This document shows positions 52,042-61,548 of a DNA stretch of 64,000 nucleotides, piece after piece. The stretch lies in the NCBI RefSeq assembly GCF_000014005.1, contig NC_008009.1, positions 5,510,501 through 5,574,500 on the forward strand, in the 5' to 3' direction. The notes under the pieces were generated by a model, which was not told the DNA's origin, did no database searches, and saw only the letters and a list, made by a program, of their open reading frames with translations. Origin of the DNA: Candidatus Koribacter versatilis Ellin345 (GTDB lineage: Bacteria; Acidobacteriota; Terriglobia; Terriglobales; Acidobacteriaceae). Each line of letters begins with the position of its first letter. The stretch's first letter is position 1. Position numbers and translations under genes: made by a program.

Positions 52042-54504
52042 CTAGGCGACCGCCGGAACTGGCTCCGGTGTGCCATTTTGCGCCACCGCGTTCTGGAAGA
52101 CCCCGACATAAAGGCCGAGCCGCTCCCCAATCGAGATGAGGTGATTCTGGGCCTCAGCACTCAGGCATTCCGGTATCTGCGGCGCCCGCTGCAGCAGATC
52201 AAAGAACATGTTCTGCGCCCGCCACAGGTCGACGTCGAAGGGCACCATCTTGAGCAGGCTGAGTGCTTCATCGAACCGCGAAAGGTTCTTCAGGCTCAGA
52301 TCGGATTCCAATGCCTCGCCGATGCGGTTAATCGTCTTCTTCAGGACGAACGCAAGCCCTTCAACATCGAGTTCGATGTTCTCCCGCTTAACGGTGCCGA
52401 GCAGGTCCTGGATTTCCCCGATGTTCAGGTTCGGCCCGGAGAACGCCGCGCGCAGCCGCGAGTTAAGCACGAACTCAGCCGTCACTCGCAGGATGTACGG
52501 CAAAGGGGCATGAATACTGCCCAGGAACTGCATCAGCGACGCGTGGTGCTCGTAAATTTGACGATAAGCGGTGTCGGCTTCGTTCAACGTTGAGCGCAAT
52601 ACCTGGTCCACAATGCGGCGCTGCTCATCGCGGAACAGCGACTTCAAGTTGTAGGTGGTGCTGTCGAAGTGCTTGTCGAACACACGCAGGACGGCCGCGA
52701 TGTCGCCGCCAAGATAGGCCTCCTCCGTCTCACTGCGCAGTGCCTCGTATTCCTGTTCACCTTGGAAATAGCGCACTCCGGCGTTCACATTATGATCGCC
52801 GAAGTGGATCACGCCGAAAGTGGTATCGGCCTCTTCGAGCGTCACACGGGAACAGATCACCGCGCGACCCACGGCAGAACGGGTGCGTCCGGCAGCGCGC
52901 TGCTCGTGCTGCTTGAGGTTTACGTCGTAGGCGTAGATCGAGCTATGGGTGTTGTAGCCGTCGAACAGCGACGCAATCGCGTAATGCGCTCCAACGCTCA
53001 GCAGGTTCACCTGCGCGGGCTTCACTGAACGCTCATAAATGTCGCGACCGTTGCCGATTTCCTTGAGATTGCTGCGTGCCTGGGCGAGCTTCGCAAGGAA
53101 GTGCTGCTCGAAGCCGTTCCCGAAGAGGTCCTGCGCCAATTGCAACGCGCGTCCGGCATACATGATGACCTGCACGGTCTCGATGCCGGAGAGCTCATCG
53201 AAGAACCAGCCGCAACTGGTGTACATGAGCATCGCGTGACGCTGCATTTCGAGCAGCTTCAGCGCCTGCACGCGCTCTTCTTTACTCAGTTCGTGGGTTT
53301 GCTGCTTGGCGAAGAAACGGTCGAGGCTCGGCTTCGTACGATCGAGGATTACATCAACGTACTCGTCCCGTGCCTGGCAGGGGTTCTTCAGAAGTTTGCC
53401 GGCAGCTTCTTCGTAAGGCTTGTTGAGCCCATTGCGAAGTTCGTCGAGTGCGTTGCGCAACGGAGTGCGCCAATCCTGCGTCCATCCGGGCTTCATGCCG
53501 GAGTTGCATCCACAGTTGCTGCGCCAGCGTTCGATGCCATGCGCGCAGCTCCACGATGTGTTATTGACGATCTCCACTTCGTGCGTCGCCGGATTCTTCT
53601 CCAGGTACTCGCCGTAATTCGTGATCTTCGCGAGGTTGTTGCTCTCGATGTAATGCAGCGCATATGCGAGCGCCATTTCGCCGTGGCGATGGTGGTGCCC
53701 ATAGGTCTCGCCATCGGTTGCGATGTGCATTAACTGAGACCAATCGCGGTTCTCACTGAATCCGCTGAGCAGCCGCTGGGCAAAGGTCTCGCCATTTGAG
53801 AGCAGCCCTTCGAACGCCACCGCGCGAGAGATTGGACCGTCGTAGAAGAACAGCGTGATCTGCTTACCGCTCGGAAGCTTGCAGAGATACGCGCGCGTAG
53901 GATCGATTTGCCCGCCCTGCACGCCCTTCCAGCGTCCGCCCGGACCGAGCTTGCGGACTTGCCCGGCCTGGTGCGGCGCCAGCACCGTGAACTTGATGCC
54001 CTGGTCCACCAACACTTCGAGACTCTCGACATCGACCGCGGCCTCCGGCAGCCACATTCCTTCCGGCGAGCGGCCAAAGCGCTTTTCGAAATCGTGAATG
54101 CCCCAGATGACCTGCGTCTGCTTGTCGCTGCGGTTCGCCAGCGGCAGGATCATGTGGTTATAGGCCTGCGCCATCGCATTGCCATGACCAGAGAAACGCT
54201 CCGCGCTTTGACGATCGGAATCGAGAATGCGCTGATAGATGTTCGGCGCTTTCTCCTCCATCCAACTCAACAACGTAGGTCCGAAGTTGAAACTGATGTG
54301 CCCGTAGTTGCTGTAGATCTCGTGAATGCGTCCGTTTGGGCCGAGAATACGCGCCGCCGAATTCGGCGCATAGCACTCCGCCGTAACCCGCTCATTCCAG
54401 TCGTGAAATGGATAGGCGGAGTCCTGCTGCTCGATGGCCTCAAGCCACGGGTTCTCTCGCGGCGGTTGATAAAAATGAGAATGAATACAGATGTAACGTT
54501 CCAT
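52042..54504 (-). CDS. GH57-like glycosidase with DUF3536 region
   Basis: The 820-residue protein begins MERYICIHSHFYQPPRENPW, with the His-x-His of family GH57 (alpha-amylase/branching enzyme group). Further motifs are HISFNFGPTLLSW, FGRSPEGMWLPEAAVD and ATDGETYGHHHRHGEMAL, the latter two in positions expected for catalytic acids. The C-terminal 500 residues match the DUF3536-type extension and are helical. It probably acts on alpha-glucans such as glycogen or starch. No signal peptide is present. It follows aceA after a terminator. Confidence 0.87.
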   Translation of the reverse strand: MERYICIHSHFYQPPRENPWLEAIEQQDSAYPFHDWNERVTAECYAPNSAARILGPNGRIHEIYSNYGHISFNFGPTLLSWMEEKAPNIYQRILDSDRQSAERFSGHGNAMAQAYNHMILPLANRSDKQTQVIWGIHDFEKRFGRSPEGMWLPEAAVDVESLEVLVDQGIKFTVLAPHQAGQVRKLGPGGRWKGVQGGQIDPTRAYLCKLPSGKQITLFFYDGPISRAVAFEGLLSNGETFAQRLLSGFSENRDWSQLMHIATDGETYGHHHRHGEMALAYALHYIESNNLAKITNYGEYLEKNPATHEVEIVNNTSWSCAHGIERWRSNCGCNSGMKPGWTQDWRTPLRNALDELRNGLNKPYEEAAGKLLKNPCQARDEYVDVILDRTKPSLDRFFAKQQTHELSKEERVQALKLLEMQRHAMLMYTSCGWFFDELSGIETVQVIMYAGRALQLAQDLFGNGFEQHFLAKLAQARSNLKEIGNGRDIYERSVKPAQVNLLSVGAHYAIASLFDGYNTHSSIYAYDVNLKQHEQRAAGRTRSAVGRAVICSRVTLEEADTTFGVIHFGDHNVNAGVRYFQGEQEYEALRSETEEAYLGGDIAAVLRVFDKHFDSTTYNLKSLFRDEQRRIVDQVLRSTLNEADTAYRQIYEHHASLMQFLGSIHAPLPYILRVTAEFVLNSRLRAAFSGPNLNIGEIQDLLGTVKRENIELDVEGLAFVLKKTINRIGEALESDLSLKNLSRFDEALSLLKMVPFDVDLWRAQNMFFDLLQRAPQIPECLSAEAQNHLISIGERLGLYVGVFQNAVAQNGTPEPVPAVA

Positions 54505-54580
54505 AGGAGGGCACAGCGGTTCGTGAGTTTTAGATGCAAAAACCCATTGCGGGGATTAAGTGCCTGAAAACACAAAAATT

Positions 54581-54598
54581 GGCGGGCCGAAGCCCGCC
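54581..54598 (-). terminator. Terminator after aceA
   Basis: A 7-bp stem GGCGGGC/GCCCGCC with a CGAA loop is followed on the minus strand by AATTTTTGTGTTTTC, 32 bases after the aceA stop. Confidence 0.8.
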
Positions 54599-54630
54599 GT
54601 CCGGAGAAGTGAAAGAAACAAAAGGAGAAA

Positions 54631-55947
54631 CTAGTCGGCCGCCACGCCGCTCTTTTCGGGCGTTTCGCTAGCGTGGAACTGTTCGGCTTCCGTGGAGTGT
54701 TCGAGGGCCCGGGTCGAGGCCTTGCCGCTGGTGACCACGTTCTGCACCTGGTCGAAGTAGCCGGTGCCTACGAAGCGCTGGTGTTTCGCCGCTTCGTAAC
54801 CCTCGGGCTCCAGTTGGAATTCCCGCTGCTGCAGGGCGGAATAGGCCGTCATGCCGCTCTGACGATAACCCGTGGCCAACTCGTACATGCTGAGGTTCAG
54901 CGCATGGAACCCCGCCAGGGTAATGAACTGGAACTTGTAACCCATTTCCGCGAGCGCCGGCTGGAAGCGCGCGATGTCTTCCTCCGACAATTTCTTCTTC
55001 CAGTTGAACGACGGAGAGCAGTTGTAAGCAAGCATCTTTCCCGGAAACTTCGCATGGATCGCCTCCGCGAAGCGCTGCGCCTCGCCGATGTTGGGTTCCG
55101 AAGTTTCGCACCAGATCAGGTCCGCATACGGTGCGTAGGCCAAGCCGCGCGCGATGGCGGAATCCAACCCGCCGCGAATGCAGAAGAAGCCTTCGCTGGT
55201 GCGCTCGCCGGTGCAGAACTCGCGATCGTAGGGATCGATGTCGCTGGTGAGCAGATGGGCGCTGTTCGCATCGGTACGCGCCAGGATCAGCGTCGGCACG
55301 CCGCAGATGTCGGCTGCCAAGCGAGCTGCGACCAGCTTCTGGATCGCTTCGCCGGTCGGTACCAGAACTTTGCCGCCGAGGTGCCCGCACTTCTTCGCCG
55401 AAGACAGTTGGTCCTCGAAGTGAACGCAGGCTGCTCCCGACTCGATCATCGCTTTCATCAACTCGAAGGCGTTGAGGTTGCCGCCGAAGCCGGCTTCGGC
55501 ATCGGCGATCATCGGCGCGAGGAAATACATTCCATTCTTCCCCTCGGAGTGATGGATCTGATCGGCGCGCAACAGTGCGTTGTTCAATCGGCGCACAAGG
55601 TTCGGAACGCTATCTGCCGGATACAAGCTTTGGTCGGGATACATTTGGCCCGCGTCATTGGCGTCGCCCGCCACTTGCCAGCCCGAGACGTAGATCGCTT
55701 TCAATCCGGCTTTGACCATCTGCACCGCCTGGTTGCCGGTCAATGCACCGAGCGCCTGGGTGTATTTGTCTTCTTGAAGCAGCTTCCACAGCCGCTCTGC
55801 GCCGAGGCGCGCCAGCGTGTGGTCAATGCGAATGGTGCCGCGCAATCGCGCAACGTCTTCTGCGGTGTAAGGCCGGGTGATGCCCTTCCAGCGTGGGTTG
55901 GTCTCCCAGTCAAGGCGAAGCTGGGCAGTCGGGTTCTCCGTTGCCAT
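54631..55947 (-). CDS. aceA: Isocitrate lyase
   Basis: The 438-residue enzyme splits isocitrate to succinate and glyoxylate. The catalytic motif [14 protein letters not shown] contains the active-site Cys; [22 protein letters not shown] and the [10 protein letters not shown] motif are also conserved. The start [15 protein letters not shown] follows AAGGAAG. It follows aceB with a 275-base gap; together they form the glyoxylate shunt for growth on acetate or fatty acids. Confidence 0.96.
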   Translation of the reverse strand: MATENPTAQLRLDWETNPRWKGITRPYTAEDVARLRGTIRIDHTLARLGAERLWKLLQEDKYTQALGALTGNQAVQMVKAGLKAIYVSGWQVAGDANDAGQMYPDQSLYPADSVPNLVRRLNNALLRADQIHHSEGKNGMYFLAPMIADAEAGFGGNLNAFELMKAMIESGAACVHFEDQLSSAKKCGHLGGKVLVPTGEAIQKLVAARLAADICGVPTLILARTDANSAHLLTSDIDPYDREFCTGERTSEGFFCIRGGLDSAIARGLAYAPYADLIWCETSEPNIGEAQRFAEAIHAKFPGKMLAYNCSPSFNWKKKLSEEDIARFQPALAEMGYKFQFITLAGFHALNLSMYELATGYRQSGMTAYSALQQREFQLEPEGYEAAKHQRFVGTGYFDQVQNVVTSGKASTRALEHSTEAEQFHASETPEKSGVAAD

Positions 55948-56222
55948 AGGACTTCCTTTCAAATCGCGAATTTGAATTTGTGCACCCGCCTGCCCGGTTA
56001 GGCCTCGACGAACACGCACTGCGTTCGGGTTTTTGCGAAGTCGCGTTCCACCACAGCGGATACACGCTTCAAGGCTCTCGGCGCGCCGGTCTTCGTCGTG
56101 CCGTAAGCCACCGCGGGAACCTTTCGCCGATCGTCGGTCGCAAAGTTCGTCACGGTACCCCGTCCAAATCCGCACCAAAAGGGTCGAACGGAGGGGTGTT
56201 CCAACAGCTTTTAAAACTTGGC

Positions 56223-57797
56223 CTAGAACGGATCGAACTCGCCGTTCTTCACCATGGCTTCCGCGATCCGTCTTGCTTCGCGGAAGGTTTCGGGCGAGCC
56301 CAGGTCTTTTCCTGGCTTCGCGATTAGTTTTTCCAACTCCTCATCGAAGAGCCGGGTAACGAGTTCAGCAGTGTGCTCAACGGAGTGGCCGTCGTCGTCA
56401 GTAATCGGAACGACAGTCGAATGTTTCCTCCGTTGCGCAATCATCAGGCGATAGATGCGGTCCGTCGCCAGATCTTCCATGTAGCCATCCAGCAGGCTTG
56501 CGCCTTTGCCGTTCAGCACGCCATTGCGATAGCGAATCACGGTGCGTACCGCAGCGCGCGTGCCATTGAGCGTGCGCTTTCCTACGCCCTTCGGCGCCGG
56601 ACGCAAATCCGGATACCGCTGGGCGTTCGCGCGCCGTGCGTGCAGTTGGTTCGGCTTCGGAAACTGGTCCACCGCGATCTGATTCTGATCGGGATGCCCT
56701 GTCCACGCGCCGTCCATCAGGCTGTTGGCTTCGTTCTTCTTGTCTTTGGCGAGCACGTCCAGAGCGCGCGCATTCAACTCCGCGTCTTCGCGGCTCGGAT
56801 ACAACGCGGTCATCCCGCCGATCGCCAGCGCTCCGCGCTTGTGGCAAATTTCCGGAATCAGCTCGCGCAAATTCTGGAAGAACAGCACATCGTGCGGAAT
56901 CGCGTTGCGGTCCGGCAGCACAAACTCCGGATCCTCCAGATTGAAGTGAATCAGGCTCGCCATGTAATCCCAGCGGCCGAGATTCAACCCGAGAATGTGA
57001 TCTCGCAGGTTGTAGAGAAATTCTTCCATCTGGTACGCCAGCGGATGCGACTCCACCAGCGCCATGCACTTGATGTAGCCCTTCGGCCAGCCGCGCAGGT
57101 CCTCGATCTTCTCGAACAGATCGCGCCACCATAGCGCTTCTTCCGCGCTCTCGCTCTTCGGAATGTAGATACAAAGGTTGTGCTTCACCTTGCTCGTATC
57201 CACCTGGTACGCCAGCGAACCGACGTCGAACAGCGAGGCCGACATCACCTCCGGCATTACGCCTGCCTGGTTCAAATGCATGCCACGAGCGCGCGTCCAG
57301 ATGACGACGTTGCTCTCTTTGATCGCGACTTCCTTGCCACGCTTCTGGTCGTAGTACGTGAGCTCGCCGTGCAGCGCGCTCAGCACGTTCTTCATGCCGA
57401 GCTGCTGGTGGTCCCATTGATTGACGGTGGAGTCTTCCAGATCGAGCATCACCCCGGGCGCGCCGGAGTTCAACATCTTCCCTACGAGCTCCGCTTCGTC
57501 CGCCGGACCGGTCATCTGGTTGCGCTGGTCTTCGCACCACTTCGGCAACTCGATGCGCCAGTTACCCTGCGTGGCCTCCGAGGGCTGCATATGTTCCGGC
57601 AGCTCGGCCCGATGCGACGCTTCCAACACGCGTTTACGCTTCGCCACCAACTTTTGCTGTCGTGGCGTGAACTCGTGATGCAATGTTTCGAGGAATTCGT
57701 AGAGCCCGGGCGCGAGGTCGCGCTTCGGATTGAAGCCCGCCGGTGCGGTGTTCAGCTGGAACCCGACTGCGGTTGGTAAATTCGCCGTGGTAACCAT
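56223..57797 (-). CDS. aceB: Malate synthase (A type)
   Basis: The 524-residue enzyme condenses glyoxylate with acetyl-CoA to malate. [20 protein letters not shown] and [15 protein letters not shown] are active-site blocks; the length is that of isoform A. The start at 57797 follows GAGGAAAT. Nine further codons lie in frame upstream but lack a ribosome site. Confidence 0.96.
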   Translation of the reverse strand: MVTTANLPTAVGFQLNTAPAGFNPKRDLAPGLYEFLETLHHEFTPRQQKLVAKRKRVLEASHRAELPEHMQPSEATQGNWRIELPKWCEDQRNQMTGPADEAELVGKMLNSGAPGVMLDLEDSTVNQWDHQQLGMKNVLSALHGELTYYDQKRGKEVAIKESNVVIWTRARGMHLNQAGVMPEVMSASLFDVGSLAYQVDTSKVKHNLCIYIPKSESAEEALWWRDLFEKIEDLRGWPKGYIKCMALVESHPLAYQMEEFLYNLRDHILGLNLGRWDYMASLIHFNLEDPEFVLPDRNAIPHDVLFFQNLRELIPEICHKRGALAIGGMTALYPSREDAELNARALDVLAKDKKNEANSLMDGAWTGHPDQNQIAVDQFPKPNQLHARRANAQRYPDLRPAPKGVGKRTLNGTRAAVRTVIRYRNGVLNGKGASLLDGYMEDLATDRIYRLMIAQRRKHSTVVPITDDDGHSVEHTAELVTRLFDEELEKLIAKPGKDLGSPETFREARRIAEAMVKNGEFDPF

Positions 57798-57942
57798 ATT
57801 TCCTCTTCGAAAAACAGCGGCCATCCGGTCGCGGCGAGAGCAATACAGATGCCCTGCTCTGTTTCCCGGTTGTCCTGCGGGAACACTGTTCCCCAGAAGG
57901 CTGCCCTTCTTCTTGAAACTTCAGTTGTGACTAAGTCTGTTG

Positions 57943-58686
57943 CTATGCGCTCTTTGACGCAGCAAACGCTTCAAACAGGTCTTTATCCGTCGCGCGAAGC
58001 CGCGTTAGTAAATCCACCCAGAGCGGCTGCAAAAACGGAATCTTGGCTATTTCGCGTTTGGCGGTCAGTGCCGCTTCCATCGCAATCGGTTTCGGTTCAC
58101 TGCCCAGTGCCCGCGCTGCCGCGGCCACCGTCAAATTCCGCTGCACCATGCCCTCGAGCAGCATCATGGCGACGGCCGCCAGTTGCACATTCGGCCCGCG
58201 CGTAATCGCCCCGTGGTTCGGCAAAATGATCGCGCGATGGTCGCGCAGCGCATCCGCCATCGGCTTCACGCGCGCTTCGGTGGACGCCAATCCCTGGTAG
58301 TCCTCTTCAACAATGGCGATATCGCCCGCAAGAATGCAGCTCTCCTGGTCGTAAATCTCCGGCACTTTGCGAAACGCGCTATAGGTCACGGTCGCCGGAG
58401 GATGGGTATGCACCAGCGCCACCACGTCGGGAACGTGGCGGTGGATCACTCCGTGTAACAAGATCGTGTCGTTCACCCAGCCTTCGCCGTCAACGATCTT
58501 CCCGTTGAAGTCGCAGGTAAGAATGTCGATCGGCATCAGGGTCGCAAACGACGGTCCGAAGCGGTTGACCAGCATACGGTCTTCGCCTACTGCCACGCTG
58601 ATGTGCCCGGCGTTGGCCACGCTCAGGCCGGCGCGATACAACGCACGCGCCGCGCAACAGATATCGAACTTTGGATTTTCGGACAC
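57943..58686 (-). CDS. Class II aldolase/adducin-family protein
   Basis: The 247-residue protein has the family pattern: CCAARALYRAGLSVANAGHISV, then the zinc-binding IHRHVPDVVALVHTHPPATV and a later LPNHGAITRGPN. Members are fuculose- or ribulose-phosphate aldolases or epimerases; the substrate here is unknown. The likely start is GTG at 58686 with a TTAGGA-like site. It precedes aceB by 145 bases. Confidence 0.85.
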   Translation of the reverse strand: MSENPKFDICCAARALYRAGLSVANAGHISVAVGEDRMLVNRFGPSFATLMPIDILTCDFNGKIVDGEGWVNDTILLHGVIHRHVPDVVALVHTHPPATVTYSAFRKVPEIYDQESCILAGDIAIVEEDYQGLASTEARVKPMADALRDHRAIILPNHGAITRGPNVQLAAVAMMLLEGMVQRNLTVAAAARALGSEPKPIAMEAALTAKREIAKIPFLQPLWVDLLTRLRATDKDLFEAFAASKSA

Positions 58687-58983
58687 GCTTCCTAACCCCT
58701 CGGAGGCTGACGATCATAACAACTTTTTCGGTGAAGAAAAGAAAAAAATGAATAGACATTCAGTGACAACAGTTGCAGAACTTCGTAACTGATTGATTCT
58801 TCGTCGTCACCGCCTCGCAGCAATTCTGCAATATTTTTGTCGCCGAAACCTGGTGGCTCAGTCCCAAAATGAAACTCAATTGGAAGTCCGGCGATCCCGA
58901 CGGAATCCGCTCGCGATTACCAAAGTTCGTTAGTGCTTGCTTTGTCGCGTGACATACTTCTACCCACCCTACGTGGACAGGTT

Positions 58984-59598
58984 ATGAACGTGCTGAGAAT
59001 TCTGCCGCTGCTGCTGGCCCTGCCACTCGCAGCGCAGACGCAGACAGTCTGTGGCCCCGATCCATCGGCCGATAAGGACCCCAGCCTGGGCGACTTCGCA
59101 CGCCAGCATCGCGCCGCGGCCTCGACGAAACACGCGACAGTGACGTTGAACGAAGAAGACCTGAAGCCAATTGGCCCGTTCCCCGACATCACGCTGGACG
59201 AGCAAGCCAACGACATCTCCATCGCAGCCGCCTATCGCGCCTACATCGAAATTCATACTCGGGTCGAGATAGATAACGCAGTCCACGATTGGTACGACCG
59301 CCAAGTCGCCGCCTACAACGCAAGGCGCGAAGAAGTCGCCCGCATTCAATCCGCACAGCAGGGCTCGATCCCCTACTACCCGCAGTACTACGCCGACGAT
59401 CAATACGATCCGCAAAAAGCGCGCGAGCAGAACGCCCTCGCGCAGGCCGGCATGCAGGCTGACCAGCGCATCATTGGCCGCAATCAGCAGGAGATGTCGC
59501 GTATCACTTCAGCACTCCAGCGGCTGCGCTCCACCTTCGACCCCAAGGGCGGCCGCTACGATTGGTTCAACACCAGCCTGTACCAGCAGCGCTATTGA
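58984..59598 (+). CDS. Secreted protein of unknown function
   Basis: The 204-residue protein has a signal peptide (MNVLRILPLLLALPLAAQ) and a mature part that is helical and rich in Gln, Ala, Tyr and Arg, with repeated Tyr-Asp-Arg-Gln-like segments. One cysteine (Cys near residue 23) follows the signal. The 297 bases before it (58687-58983) show no gene. I do not recognise the family. Confidence 0.7.
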   Translation: MNVLRILPLLLALPLAAQTQTVCGPDPSADKDPSLGDFARQHRAAASTKHATVTLNEEDLKPIGPFPDITLDEQANDISIAAAYRAYIEIHTRVEIDNAVHDWYDRQVAAYNARREEVARIQSAQQGSIPYYPQYYADDQYDPQKAREQNALAQAGMQADQRIIGRNQQEMSRITSALQRLRSTFDPKGGRYDWFNTSLYQQRY

Positions 59599-59707
59599 TT
59601 CGTCCCCCGCGAGTAGAAGAAGAGTCGTGTCACGAATTTTTCACCACAAAGGTGGTGATTGCCCGCGAATCCCAAGTACAATCCTGCTACTTTCGTGGAG
59701 GATATTC

Positions 59708-61522
59708 TTGGATCGATTCCGTCGCCTACTCTTCATTTTGCTCACGTTCACTGGCGTTGCTCTCGCCGCCGTCGGCAGCAGCACCACCACAACTCTGAGC
59801 ATAACCAGCGCCGGGGCACCGGTGGCTTACGTCTCCGCACCTTCCACGATCAAGCTCACGGCGACAGTGAAATCCTCCGCCTTGGCCGTTTTTCCCGGGC
59901 TGGTAAAGTTCTGCGATAAATCCATCAACGCTACCTGCAGCGGAAATGCGTTCCTGGGAACCGCGCAGCTCACGTCCTCCGGCAAAGCATCGCTCGCAAC
60001 CCGTTTCGGATATGGCGCGCATTCTCTGCAGGCAATCTTCGTCGGCACGCGCTTCTACTTCAGTTCGCAGTCCAGCGCGGCTTCGTTCTCGCAGAAGTGG
60101 AAAACAGGAGCCTCGCTCTCGCACGTCAATTCCGTCGCTGGCGCAAAGCCTGGAACGTTTGACCTCTCTGTCACTTTGACGGGCTTACAAGCCGCAGCGC
60201 TGCCGGCTGCACCTACAGGCTCGATCTCGTTTCTTGATGCCAGCAACGGCAACGCGGTCGTAGCCACTGCACCGTTAGGCGGCGGTGCCGGGGGAACACT
60301 CACAGTTCGCCAGACCGACCAGCCTCTTGTCGGCGCGATGCCATGGTCCGCGATGACCGCCGACTTCAACAACGACGGCATCCCCGACGTTGCCGTGCAC
60401 AACGGCGAAGGCACGCTCTCCATCCTCCTCGGAAATGGTGACGGAACCTTCCAGCCGCAAGCGAAAATTTCCGGGACGTTCATCCCCGAACCCCAAGCTC
60501 TCGCTATCGCTGATTTCAATTCGGATGGAAATGCGGACCTTGCATATGCCACCACGGTTGGCGTCTCCGGTGGATACTCAATCCTCTTCGGCAATGGCAA
60601 TGGAACCTTCCAGGCACCTGTTACCACCCCCCTTCCGGGCGGCGGGACGTGGGGCTTGGCCGCGGCTGACTTCAATCGCGACGGCATTCCCGACCTCTTC
60701 GCGCTCCCACTCGGCCCCAGCGGTACACCCATTCCCAGCGGCTTCATGATCCTGATCGGAAATGGCGACGGATCCTTCGTTTCGTCAACCCAGCACCCGG
60801 AGATGGGCCTTGTAATGTCATTCGCGACCGCCGATTTCAACGGCGATGGCATTACCGATCTCGTCGTCGGCTACGGAACGTTCGGCAACACGCAACTCGG
60901 CGTCCTGCTCGGCAATGGCGATGGAACCTTCCAGGCACCCGCATCACCCGTTGCTTTGGGGAACTCGTATAGGTTTGCAACTGCCGATCTGAACCACGAC
61001 GGGAAACTAGACTTGGTCGTCGCGGGGGCACAGTCTGCATCGGGCTACTACGGCGCTTATTCCTTACTCGGAAATGGCGACGGCTCGTTCCAAACCCCGG
61101 TTGCCATTGACACAACGTCCGTCTTTCCGGCTTCTCTCGCTGACTTCAACTTCGATGGCATCCCCGACGTCGTGATCGGACACACCGACTATCACGGCTC
61201 GATCGAAGTACGGCTCGGCAATGGAGACGGTTCATTCCGTGCAGGCGTCACGCTGCCCACCGGAGCCTACCCGGTTCAACTCCCGATCGTTGATCTCAAC
61301 GGCGACGGCAAGCCCGACATCCTCGTGATTAATCAGGGATCGAACAACTCTCATCCCGAGCGGCTGAATGTCCTGCTGGACTGGTGGGGCAATCCGTCGA
61401 GTGTCACCGCGAGCAGCGTAACCATCACGGGCGCCGGCACCCACAACATCAAAGCGTCGTTCGCTGGCGACACCAATTACCGTCAGTCGACTTCGGCGAC
61501 AACCGCTGTCACCGTACCCTAG
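59708..61522 (+). CDS. Secreted FG-GAP/VCBS beta-propeller protein with Ig-like N-terminal domains
   Basis: From the TTG at 59708 (GGAGG 6 bases upstream) the protein has 604 residues. A signal segment is followed by two Ig-like domains of about 100 residues. From about residue 210 there are seven calcium loops of the form DxNxDGxxD (DFNNDGIPD, DFNSDGNAD, DFNRDGIPD, DFNGDGITD, DLNHDGKLD, DFNFDGIPD, DLNGDGKPD), spaced about 50 residues, consistent with a seven-bladed integrin-like propeller. It ends with another Ig-like piece. It likely acts in adhesion; no enzyme motif is seen. Confidence 0.85.
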   Translation: MDRFRRLLFILLTFTGVALAAVGSSTTTTLSITSAGAPVAYVSAPSTIKLTATVKSSALAVFPGLVKFCDKSINATCSGNAFLGTAQLTSSGKASLATRFGYGAHSLQAIFVGTRFYFSSQSSAASFSQKWKTGASLSHVNSVAGAKPGTFDLSVTLTGLQAAALPAAPTGSISFLDASNGNAVVATAPLGGGAGGTLTVRQTDQPLVGAMPWSAMTADFNNDGIPDVAVHNGEGTLSILLGNGDGTFQPQAKISGTFIPEPQALAIADFNSDGNADLAYATTVGVSGGYSILFGNGNGTFQAPVTTPLPGGGTWGLAAADFNRDGIPDLFALPLGPSGTPIPSGFMILIGNGDGSFVSSTQHPEMGLVMSFATADFNGDGITDLVVGYGTFGNTQLGVLLGNGDGTFQAPASPVALGNSYRFATADLNHDGKLDLVVAGAQSASGYYGAYSLLGNGDGSFQTPVAIDTTSVFPASLADFNFDGIPDVVIGHTDYHGSIEVRLGNGDGSFRAGVTLPTGAYPVQLPIVDLNGDGKPDILVINQGSNNSHPERLNVLLDWWGNPSSVTASSVTITGAGTHNIKASFAGDTNYRQSTSATTAVTVP

Positions 61523-61548
61523 GCCCTCCGCAGCGCAGTGCGGTGTCC

